Shown here: one piece after another, positions 19,251 to 27,800 of the stretch
Position numbering within the stretch: the stretch's first letter is position 1
Layout: the number at the start of each line of letters is the position of its first letter
Origin: Symbiodinium natans
Taxonomy: Eukaryota > Sar > Dinophyceae > Suessiales > Symbiodiniaceae
Assembly: GCA_905221605.1 (NCBI GenBank)
Contig: CAJNDS010002250.1
Span: 419,690-483,689, forward strand
DNA: 64,000 bases
Reading direction: 5' to 3'
Program-made: the position numbers and the translations under genes
The notes under the pieces: generated by a model
The model's input: only the letters and a program-made list of their open reading frames with translations
What the model was told of the DNA's origin: nothing
The model's database searches: none

Positions 19251-22200
19251 ATGGCCCAAGTTCCGGACGCGTCTACAGTGCCAGTACCTGATGTGAGCCC
19301 TGAGGAAGAGGCTTTGCTGTTTGGGTCTCAAGGACAACCGACAGCACCTGCTGGAGGAGCGAACCCTTTTGCGTCGCCTCCGGCAACTCCAGCTCAAGCT
19401 CATGCTTCGCCTACTGGAAGCCAAGTGGGTGGAGTACAAGCTGGAAATGGCCTTGGTGAAGGCAACTTCCAAGCCATCTTCTTGGAGATGCTAAGGCAGC
19501 AAAGTCAGGCCAACCAGCAGAACCAGCAGTTGATAGCTGCCCTCATGAGAAGAATGGATTTGGAAGAGAAGCGTCGAAATGAGGCTGAAGAGAAGGCAGC
19601 GGAGACCGCACGTTTGGTTGCAGAGGCTGCAGCTAGAGCCAAGACGGAAGACCCGTTTGCAGCTGCACCGAGCACACCTTCTGTGCCTTTTGCAGGAGCT
19701 ACCTCGTCTTCGAGCTCTGTTCGGAGCCCATTGGTGCAGAATAGGGCGGAGAAGTACCTTCCATCTCTGCCGATGCTAGAGCATCAAGGCATGAACAAGG
19801 GCAGGATGCGAGAAGTCGAGACATGGCATGCCTACCTGGAGACACTGTCATCGTGGCTTGCTCTTCAAGATGAGTCTTTCGTTCGAGAGTTGCAACTCTG
19901 CGTCAAGCAAAAGAATGAGATCCTTCAGAAGGATTTGGCGGATGATGTTGCTGCTCGAAGTGCGAAGCTTTACTACTATCTCACCCAATCTCTCTCACGT
20001 TGGGAAAGAGGTCAGGAGTTGCTACGCTCGTGCTCGAAAAGGCAGTCTCTCAGTGCCTGCGGATACGAGGCTGTGAGGACCATCACGCAGCAATACAGCA
20101 TCGTGTCTCGCATGGAAGCTGTCTACGTGCGGGAGCAGTGCCTCAAGTTGGCGACTACGTGCCAGCATCACCGACGGCCGACAGACCTCATCCGTCACTT
20201 GGAGGACGAGTTTTCTCGTGCCGAATCCAAGCTTGGGAACTTTCCAGAGTTGCGTCTCACGGAGGCTGACCGCTGCAGTGTTTTGCTGCAAGCTCTGAGC
20301 CAGGAGCTCAGACAGTACGTCGTTCTTCATGGGAAGAGCAACGACTGGACATCGCTGAGCGATAGCCTTCGGTACTATGAGGAGCAGCTTCGTCTGTGTG
20401 AGGGTCCCTTTTCCTCAAATCGGCAGATGTCAGGAAAGGGTGACAAGCTTTGTGACCACTGTGGACGAAAGGGACACCTGGCTAAGGACTGCTGGAGCCG
20501 TCAGCGTGAAGCCGGTGAAAAGGGCAAGAAGGGCGACAAGGGCAAGAAGGGCGATGGCAAGGGAGCGCAGAATCCCAAAGGAAAGCCACGCTCTCCAACG
20601 CCGAAAGGCGGAAAAGGCGGCAAAGACAAGGAGCAGAAGCCCGACAAGCCTGATAAAGGCAAGGGCAAAGGCAAGAAGAAGAAGGCTAGAGCCCGGGCTA
20701 TGGGAGAACCAGAGTCCGAGGCAGAGTCCGAGTCTTCGAGGACCTCCACCGTGATGGCGATGAGGTTTGCCAAGCCTTCTGCTGTACGAGAAGTACTGAG
20801 CCAGCCTGAGCCTGAGAAGCCTAAGCCCGTAGAGGCAGTCCCTAGACCGGTCGCTGTAGGGCCGAAAGTCACTGTAGATGAGAAGGTAGGCACCCTGACT
20901 GGAAGCACCTCGAAGGGAGATGCGGCATACGTCTGCGCTTCGCTGCAGGTAGAGCATCGTGATGTGTGGCTGGTCGATAGTGGAGCCACATGCCACATCG
21001 TCTCAGCAGATCATCTGTCAGGATTTCGTGTCTGCAAGTACCATGATCGCACGGTGACGCTCTATAGTGCCTCAGGAGACATCATAAACGTATCGAATGT
21101 CGTTGATCTGGAAGTTCGTTTCGGCGACGTTTCGTTGACGTTGGAGGACGTCCTTGTGGCGGACGTGCCTTTCAATGTGGTATCTCCGTGGTCCGTGTCG
21201 GAACGGGGCTGGAAGACGCACCTTGCGCGCACCGGGTCTCGCATTTACAAGGGTGGAAAGAAGAATGTCCGCCTGGTTGGGGCGAAACGGGCCTGGTGGG
21301 CGATTAGCGGAAAGAAGCAGAAAGCTCCTAAACGCCCGTCCAAGGGATCGGACATGGAGATCGACTCTCTTCCTGTTGACAAGGAACCCAGGAAAGACCT
21401 TACTGCAGGACCAAGCATCCTGAAGAAGACTTCGAAAGAAGCGAAGAGTGATGAGAAGCCTGGAAAGGACGAGAAGTCTATCCGCCACGTCTTGACGGGA
21501 ACGCCGTTTGAGTTCATGTTGCGCGGTTTGAGGGCTGAAGTTAGGAGTAGGTCCTTGGAAATTCCTGAAGAACACGCCGGTAGGAAACCGCACGACATGA
21601 TCTGTACTAGGAAAACGCCTGTCCTGAGTGGTGATAGGAGCCTGTTTTCCGAAAGTCTTGTTAGGAAACTTCATGATTCTGTTAGGAAATGCCATGTTTT
21701 TGTCAGACAGCAACATGATTTTTGGCAGCGGCATGTGTGCGCAGTTTGGAACGTGATGTTTTTGCTGGCATGTCTTGTGAAGGGGTTGTGTTTGAAAGGC
21801 TTTTCGCTTCTGATCTTCGGCAGTGAAGGTTTGAGGTGTGCCCTTAAAGGAAGTGAGTGCCCCAAAGCAACCGAGCCAGGCATGTTTTGCGTTAGGAAGC
21901 CCAAAAGGACCTCAAAAGGCTTGAAGTGCGCATGTTTGTCCGCAGCCATTTTGCTTGTTTGCGTGTCTTGGTTTTCCCTGAGGGAAGGTACTGAGCATGT
22001 CGGAACCGCCAATGGAGGTGGAGCAAGATTCCCACAACTCTCCAGCGGAGAGTGCCGGGCAGGAGGTTGCGTTTTTGAATGCACCAGTAGAGCCTGCACC
22101 AGCAGAGGCGGCGCCAGTCGAGACTGCGGATGCAGAGGCTTCAGCTGCCCCCTTCAATGTTTTCTCGAGGCCTCCGAGTCAAGTTGCAGTACCTTCGCCT

Positions 22201-24845
22201 ACGGTGGCTGCATCAGAGACAGGAGAGACAGAAGAGGAGGAAGCATGGGGAAAATGGAGGGCAAGCAAGGCCAGGCCTTCGCAGCCATCAGACGAGCCGT
22301 CGCTGATAGTGAAGTGGAGAAGCATGCTGAGGGGACCGCGCTTCAGGTATTTCATGCAAGCGATACGACAACAGCGAGAAGATCTTATTGCATGTGGATA
22401 CCCTGTGCCGGCAATTCCAGAGAACAACCTGGAACCTGCAGTTCCACTTATGTCTATTGGAGATGGGATCGTTTATCCTTCCCGTCAGGGGACCATCTTT
22501 GCGTCATTGACAGATGCTTTGATGACCGACGGCTACCTCCTCGAGGTTGGGCAGAAGCTCCTTGGGCGGATCCAACGTCCAGACCCAGATGTGGGGCCGT
22601 GCCTGGGAACGGGTTGGTCCAAGAGGCTTCGCGATCACGATCCCGATCCTCTGGATGGAACGCCCTACATCAGCGCGGAGGTTGCGTGGGCGCTGTGGCT
22701 GCCCGAGTTTCCGGAAGCCCCGGATCATGGAGGCATCCTTCCGGTGAAGAGAAAGAGGGATTTTTCCCAGCTCACCGACGAGTTGTTGGACGAGCATACT
22801 ACAAGGTTCGAACTCGCGGGTCAAGGCCGCACTCTTCATCAACGCGGCGTGCGTGCAAGGGACGCGCGTGCTGCTATCGAAGGATATACTCCCGATCCAA
22901 GTCACCTACGCCACCAGAGTGGCGGGGACGTGGCTGCGCTGGGTTACATCAAGCGTATCCTCAAGGTCCTGACCGTTTACGAGGCCATGCCGGAAGCGGA
23001 ACGCAACCTTTTGGCTGGAATGTACCCAGACGACGTCGAGCTCCAGCTCGAGTGGGTGCCAGGCTCAGCCATCAGGCATGGGTGGCGTGCGTTAATGGGG
23101 GCAATGGATCAGCGCACCCGGCGCTTTATCGAGTTCGAAGCAGAGGTCCGAAAATGGGAGGACTTGCAGTCAGCTCGACCCAAGGTCAAGGCCAGAAGAA
23201 CGGGTGCAGCTGCTTCCACAGATACTGGAGGTGGAATTGGAGCGATGAACGAGGGCTCGGAGACTGGAGCCATGAACGAAGGCTCGGAGACAGAGTCTGC
23301 CGAGTCATCCTCGGCAAGTTCGTCGGACGAATCGATTCCAATGGGGGAATACATGATGCAGAGCCGGACCAGAGTTTTGGCGCTCATCGAAGCGGAGAAA
23401 GCCTTGAAAGATGTGGGCTCCTCTGCGCCGCCCCCACCGTCTCCTATCATTATGGAGCCATCGCCGGTTGCGACGGACGGGTACAAGTTCGATCCAGCAT
23501 CTCTGGGAGCCCCTCTGGGGGACACTGCAGCTCCATCAACACCGGTACCTCCTTCGCCTTCCGCAGTTTCATTGGCCCCTTTGGAGTCATTCAAGTTCTT
23601 GGATGTCCCACCTGTTGCTTCTTCTGGTCACTCGGACCACAGTGTGGAGCCTATGGTGGTGGAAGAGGAGCGGGCCCCAGAAACTCCAGGACCCACGGCA
23701 CCGGTTGGAGCTCCAATTTCCGCAACGGAGAGTGTGCCGGAGACCCCTCCTCCAGGGGAAATTCCAGGTCCCGGTTATGTCCCGAAGGCAGCTCCTGGGG
23801 AAATTCCAGGTGCTCTGTCGAAAGCCCAGGGGGCACCAGCGGGGGCTACACCGAAGGCCTGGTCTGTGGTTACAACTTCCTCGCCTTTGACGGTTCCAGA
23901 AGCGCCAGTGGCTGTAGAGTCTTTGCCTGCAGTTCCAGAGCCAGCAACCGTGACAGCGGAGGAAGGGCCTACCTCCGAGACCGCTACATCATCCGCAGCG
24001 GGTGCCCTTCCGCCTCCGGGCGGCTTGGGTCAAACAGCCGAAGAGAGGGAGTTTGTGCTTCCTTCCCCTTGCCAGAAGAAGCGAAGGCCTTAAAGGCTGT
24101 GCGGAATTCTTCCTTTTGTGGAATTGTTTCTGAACGCGCCGATCGCATGTCTTGCGTGTTGGAAAAACACAGTGTCTTTCAGGCTTGTTTGGACTTGGAA
24201 AGAAGCATGAGTGAAGCAGTTGAACAGACATGTTGCTGTGTGAGACTTGCTTGGTTAGGAGTGTGCGAGCTTGAAGGTCCCTTGAAGAGAAGCCCAAAAG
24301 AACTTCGATCTTCTCAGCAGTACCCTCAAAGATCCGAAATACCCTCAAGTGTGAACCTCAGAAACGCCACGAACCCAAACCTCCTGAACATGAGTCATGA
24401 CAGACCCCTGCCGGCCAGGAGTGCTTTGTTTTGCATGCCAGGAGAAGCATTGGATGTTTTCGCTTGCTTGGCGATCTATGTGATAGCAAGTCTCTTGGGG
24501 GGTTCGTTCTGGTTAGGGTTTCGATTCTTGAAGATGTGTTTGAAAAGGTTTCGAGGAGTTGGTGACTACCCTCAGCTTGTATCCCGAAAGTACCGTTTAC
24601 ACCATCGTCGTAAAGGAGTCCGAGTGCGAATCAAGACTCGTTTCTGTTATGTTCGAGTTGATGTAGAACGTACTCTGGTCTTTAGCAGGCACGTTGTGAA
24701 ACCAACTTGGAGCTCAGGTTTTAAAGCCTCTTTGAAGTTCGCATGTAAGGCCATGTGCTTGCTTGTGGAGCTTGTTGGTGTGCATGGCATGGTGTTGTGC
24801 TTGGAGTGTGTGTGGTTGTTGTTTGTTGAGAAGAAAGGGCGATGA
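19251..24845 (+). CDS. Gag-protease polyprotein (ORF1), long open frame
   Basis: ATG 19251 sits in a strong context (GCCATGG) 40 bases after the LTR. Residues ~75-130 are Gln/Glu/Ala-rich and probably coiled-coil. Residues ~150-390 are the capsid-like Gag core. A CCHC zinc knuckle CDHCGRKGHLAKDC (401-414) is followed by a Lys/Gly-rich RNA-binding tail. The aspartic protease active site is VDSGATCHI (Asp576). Clear protein-like sequence continues to about residue 780 (21.6 kb). The frame then stays open to the TAG-free end at 24845. From 21997 to 24093 it overlaps another, more protein-like frame and here reads as Gly/Ser/Arg/Cys-rich shadow. Hydrophobic segments occur near 21.72-21.98 and 24.45-24.83 kb. 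Its 83-base overlap with the Pol frame (+1) is compatible with +1 frameshifting. The Gag-protease part is certain; the translated extent downstream is not. Confidence 0.9.
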   Translation: MAQVPDASTVPVPDVSPEEEALLFGSQGQPTAPAGGANPFASPPATPAQAHASPTGSQVGGVQAGNGLGEGNFQAIFLEMLRQQSQANQQNQQLIAALMRRMDLEEKRRNEAEEKAAETARLVAEAAARAKTEDPFAAAPSTPSVPFAGATSSSSSVRSPLVQNRAEKYLPSLPMLEHQGMNKGRMREVETWHAYLETLSSWLALQDESFVRELQLCVKQKNEILQKDLADDVAARSAKLYYYLTQSLSRWERGQELLRSCSKRQSLSACGYEAVRTITQQYSIVSRMEAVYVREQCLKLATTCQHHRRPTDLIRHLEDEFSRAESKLGNFPELRLTEADRCSVLLQALSQELRQYVVLHGKSNDWTSLSDSLRYYEEQLRLCEGPFSSNRQMSGKGDKLCDHCGRKGHLAKDCWSRQREAGEKGKKGDKGKKGDGKGAQNPKGKPRSPTPKGGKGGKDKEQKPDKPDKGKGKGKKKKARARAMGEPESEAESESSRTSTVMAMRFAKPSAVREVLSQPEPEKPKPVEAVPRPVAVGPKVTVDEKVGTLTGSTSKGDAAYVCASLQVEHRDVWLVDSGATCHIVSADHLSGFRVCKYHDRTVTLYSASGDIINVSNVVDLEVRFGDVSLTLEDVLVADVPFNVVSPWSVSERGWKTHLARTGSRIYKGGKKNVRLVGAKRAWWAISGKKQKAPKRPSKGSDMEIDSLPVDKEPRKDLTAGPSILKKTSKEAKSDEKPGKDEKSIRHVLTGTPFEFMLRGLRAEVRSRSLEIPEEHAGRKPHDMICTRKTPVLSGDRSLFSESLVRKLHDSVRKCHVFVRQQHDFWQRHVCAVWNVMFLLACLVKGLCLKGFSLLIFGSEGLRCALKGSECPKATEPGMFCVRKPKRTSKGLKCACLSAAILLVCVSWFSLREGTEHVGTANGGGARFPQLSSGECRAGGCVFECTSRACTSRGGASRDCGCRGFSCPLQCFLEASESSCSTFAYGGCIRDRRDRRGGSMGKMEGKQGQAFAAIRRAVADSEVEKHAEGTALQVFHASDTTTARRSYCMWIPCAGNSREQPGTCSSTYVYWRWDRLSFPSGDHLCVIDRCFDDRRLPPRGWAEAPWADPTSRPRCGAVPGNGLVQEASRSRSRSSGWNALHQRGGCVGAVAARVSGSPGSWRHPSGEEKEGFFPAHRRVVGRAYYKVRTRGSRPHSSSTRRACKGRACCYRRIYSRSKSPTPPEWRGRGCAGLHQAYPQGPDRLRGHAGSGTQPFGWNVPRRRRAPARVGARLSHQAWVACVNGGNGSAHPALYRVRSRGPKMGGLAVSSTQGQGQKNGCSCFHRYWRWNWSDERGLGDWSHERRLGDRVCRVILGKFVGRIDSNGGIHDAEPDQSFGAHRSGESLERCGLLCAAPTVSYHYGAIAGCDGRVQVRSSISGSPSGGHCSSINTGTSFAFRSFIGPFGVIQVLGCPTCCFFWSLGPQCGAYGGGRGAGPRNSRTHGTGWSSNFRNGECAGDPSSRGNSRSRLCPEGSSWGNSRCSVESPGGTSGGYTEGLVCGYNFLAFDGSRSASGCRVFACSSRASNRDSGGRAYLRDRYIIRSGCPSASGRLGSNSRREGVCASFPLPEEAKALKAVRNSSFCGIVSERADRMSCVLEKHSVFQACLDLERSMSEAVEQTCCCVRLAWLGVCELEGPLKRSPKELRSSQQYPQRSEIPSSVNLRNATNPNLLNMSHDRPLPARSALFCMPGEALDVFACLAIYVIASLLGGSFWLGFRFLKMCLKRFRGVGDYPQLVSRKYRLHHRRKGVRVRIKTRFCYVRVDVERTLVFSRHVVKPTWSSGFKASLKFACKAMCLLVELVGVHGMVLCLECVWLLFVEKKGR
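21997..24093 (+). CDS. Extra 698-aa ORF between protease and integrase
   Basis: ATG 21997 opens a frame in +1 register to ORF1, the same register as Pol, ending at TAA 24091-24093. The product has an acidic Pro/Ala/Glu-rich N-terminus (1-85) and a globular middle (~90-330) with FRYFMQAIRQQREDL and IKRILKVLTVYEAM. A Ser/Glu-rich region and a Pro/Thr/Ala-rich C-terminal third, with repeats of PGEIPG, end in a basic KKRRP. I do not recognise a family. Its composition is far more protein-like than ORF1's reading of the same DNA. Copia elements normally run protease straight into integrase, so an ORF here is unusual. It could be a structural or accessory protein, or part of Gag-Pol joined by splicing or frameshifting. 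A stop separates it from Pol. Confidence 0.7.
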   Translation: MSEPPMEVEQDSHNSPAESAGQEVAFLNAPVEPAPAEAAPVETADAEASAAPFNVFSRPPSQVAVPSPTVAASETGETEEEEAWGKWRASKARPSQPSDEPSLIVKWRSMLRGPRFRYFMQAIRQQREDLIACGYPVPAIPENNLEPAVPLMSIGDGIVYPSRQGTIFASLTDALMTDGYLLEVGQKLLGRIQRPDPDVGPCLGTGWSKRLRDHDPDPLDGTPYISAEVAWALWLPEFPEAPDHGGILPVKRKRDFSQLTDELLDEHTTRFELAGQGRTLHQRGVRARDARAAIEGYTPDPSHLRHQSGGDVAALGYIKRILKVLTVYEAMPEAERNLLAGMYPDDVELQLEWVPGSAIRHGWRALMGAMDQRTRRFIEFEAEVRKWEDLQSARPKVKARRTGAAASTDTGGGIGAMNEGSETGAMNEGSETESAESSSASSSDESIPMGEYMMQSRTRVLALIEAEKALKDVGSSAPPPPSPIIMEPSPVATDGYKFDPASLGAPLGDTAAPSTPVPPSPSAVSLAPLESFKFLDVPPVASSGHSDHSVEPMVVEEERAPETPGPTAPVGAPISATESVPETPPPGEIPGPGYVPKAAPGEIPGALSKAQGAPAGATPKAWSVVTTSSPLTVPEAPVAVESLPAVPEPATVTAEEGPTSETATSSAAGALPPPGGLGQTAEEREFVLPSPCQKKRRP

Positions 24846-27800
24846 TGAAAAAGGGAGCAGATCCACTTCTGAGCACAGCCACTTGAGAGTTGTGCGTGGA
24901 CTGCCCCTCCCCGGTAAGGGGACGCAAGCTGAGCCCTTAGAACTCGATAGTGACATACCACGTTCTTCAGAGAGAGAAGAGAGAGGAGAAAAAGAGAGTC
25001 CGCTTCCGAAGCCTCAAGGTGCTGAACCACCTAAACCCCCGGAACCGCCTGGAGGTGCAGAAGTTTCAGATAGGATACCTCTGCGAAGTGTGGCTTTGCA
25101 AGTGCATAGATCCAGAGGTCATTTTCCTTATGATGTGAACTGTGAGGCCTGCACCTCGAGTAAAGGGAAGGTTCCTGCGAGACGCTTGCGAAGGCGTTTG
25201 CAACGCGAGGACCAGACGATAGGAATGGATTTCTACTACTTCGGTCGTCTTCGTGTGCTGCTTCTTGCACATTGCTCTTCGAACTATACCACGGTCATCC
25301 CGGCCATGAATTTGGATGATCCGGATCTGTTTTACAACATTGGACGAGTGATTCGCGAAATGGGTCTTGTGAATAAAATGGTCACAGTGAGATGTGATCA
25401 GGAGTCGGCTTTGATGTCTTTAGCCGAAAAATTGACTACCCGTACAGGTGATGTAGCTGTTTCTGGCGTCATTGTGGACGTCGTGCCCGGGTATCGCCCT
25501 CAGTCAAAAGGCGCTATTGAAAGACAAGTAGAAACTATGAAGCAGGGGTTTTGGGCAGTGTGGTTAGACTTGGAGAGAGAAGTTGCGCGGAATTCCGCGC
25601 CGGAAGACTGGAACAAGAAGCTTCCGCTGGGAGGAATGCTCTGGCAAGCTTGTGTCCTTTACAGCGCCAGGTGCTACAACCTCTGGAGCTTTAGTCACCA
25701 GGACGTGACTACGCCCATTGACCGGCTGCACGAGGAGATTGTGCATCGTACGAGGACCCTGCCGTTTGGATGTCTTGTCTACGCTAAAGTAGGGGGCTCA
25801 AAAGCGCATCAACAGAAGTACAGGGGAAAGAAAACAGTGAAAGCTGTGTATCTAGGGCCTAAAGAGCCTAGAGGGGGCGGTGTCTTTGCTGCTCCAGTGG
25901 GTCAGACTGAGATCGATATCTTTCCTGTCTGTAGGGCCTTAGAAGGAGCGAAAGGTGAGCCTGTCTACGACGTAGGGGCCATACACGCTCTGTCTACTTC
26001 ACAGCCTCTGGTTCTAGACCCAGCGGATCCTGAAAGGCCCATCATGTTTGAGCCACCACCTGATCCGGTGAAGTCAGAAGACCCTGACCCGGGGTTTGAA
26101 AACGAAGATGAAGAGATGGTACCAGATGATCCTGATCCTCTGAGTGATATTCCGTCTTACGTGGAACCCACAGATGATGAGGGGGAAGGCGGACTTGGAT
26201 CACCGGAAATGCAGCCGGATGACCTAGAGGACATGGAAATTGACTGGCTAACTAACCATCTGTTAGAGTCTTTGTTCAAAGGACCGGACATTCTGGCCAC
26301 GTCTAAAGAAGTAGCTGATTCGTTTACTCTCAAATTCGGAGGGAGTAAGATCAAGTGCCAAGTACCCCGAAACGCCGTTTCTGAGACCTCAGGTGAACAG
26401 TTAGACCCTGAACTTCTGTATGCTTCGATGAAGTTGGAGCTTGAGGAACTCGAGTCTTTTGGAGTAGGAAAAGTGATCTCTGAAGCTGAGGCCCGCAAGT
26501 CGGCGCGAGAGAGCGGTCGGAGGGTTCTCACGAGCAGGTGGGTTAACACGATCAAACGTAAAGGTCTTTACCGTTCCCGCCTCGTTGTTAGAGATTACGC
26601 TTCAATGGGAGGCACGACGCTTTCAGAAGGCATCTACAGCCCGACTACGAGTTTAGAGGGTTTAAGGCTTCTTTTGGCATTGCTTTGCAAGAAAGGCTCA
26701 GTGTTGAGCTGTGACGTGAGCGTGGCTTTCATGCACGCTGCAGTGTCAAGGCCAGAGTACGTAGAGCTCCCAAACAATGTGAGTATTGCGGACTCTTCTG
26801 TTCCCCAAAAGGCAGGAAACAAGAAGGTGTATCTTCGTCTTCATAAAGCGATGAACGGATTGAGATCGGCACCGCTTTCTTGGTATAAGGAACTGAGTTC
26901 GTACTTGGAGAAGAGCGGATTCAGTCCAAGCCTGGACCCTACGATATACCGAAGGAAGACGTCGAAGGGTCTGACGTTGGTACTGTTCTATGTAGACGAT
27001 TTGCTGATCTACTCCGAGGACCCATCGGAAGGTAAGAGAGTTTTCGAAGGACTGCAGAAACGCTACAAGCTGAAACTGACTGGAGAGCTTCCTGAGAATG
27101 GTGCGGGGGAAGTTTCCTTCTTGGGTAGGAGAATATTCCGACGTTCCGGAGACAAGCGCGTCTATTTCGGGCTAGATAGCAAGTACCTAGACGCGTGCTG
27201 CTCTGAGTACAATATAACCAAACCGAGCCCCAAACTCCCGTCGCTTGAAAAGCGATACTCCGACCTGGTTCGAAAAGGGCAAACTGAAAAGATTAGCCCG
27301 GCCGCACACGAAAAGTATCGTAGAACCCTTGGTCGGCTTGCATGGGCAGCCCTCTCCCGACCGGACCTGCAATTCTGTTGCGGGTTTTTGGGCCGGCACC
27401 AGGCGGCGCCAGACGAGGCTGCTGAAACATGCATGAGAGACGTCCTTAAGTGGATAAAAGGGCTTCCGCACCGAGTACAGGTGTTTCCATCAACTCGGGA
27501 GATCCTGGAAGATGATGCGGATCCTCAGGCGGTTTCCTGTTTTACAGACGCAAGCTGGAGTTTGAATTCGGTTAGTGGTGGTGTGATTACTTGGGAAAAC
27601 TGCTGTCTGAAGACTTTTAGCAGAAAGCAATCAACCACAGCCCTGTCCAGCGCTGAGAGTGAGCTCGCGGCGCTCACGGAGATAGCCAGGGAAGGTCTCT
27701 ACATTGCCCTCTTGACAGAGACCATCTTGGAAGGCATTCCGCAGGACAGGGAGACCGGTTACTATCTCTTGAAGGGTTACTCTGACTCTGAAAGCGCGGT

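Noticed and set aside
21062-21734. Minus-strand 220-codon frame opposite the protease
   Set aside because: Shadow of the well-supported Gag-protease frame on the plus strand.
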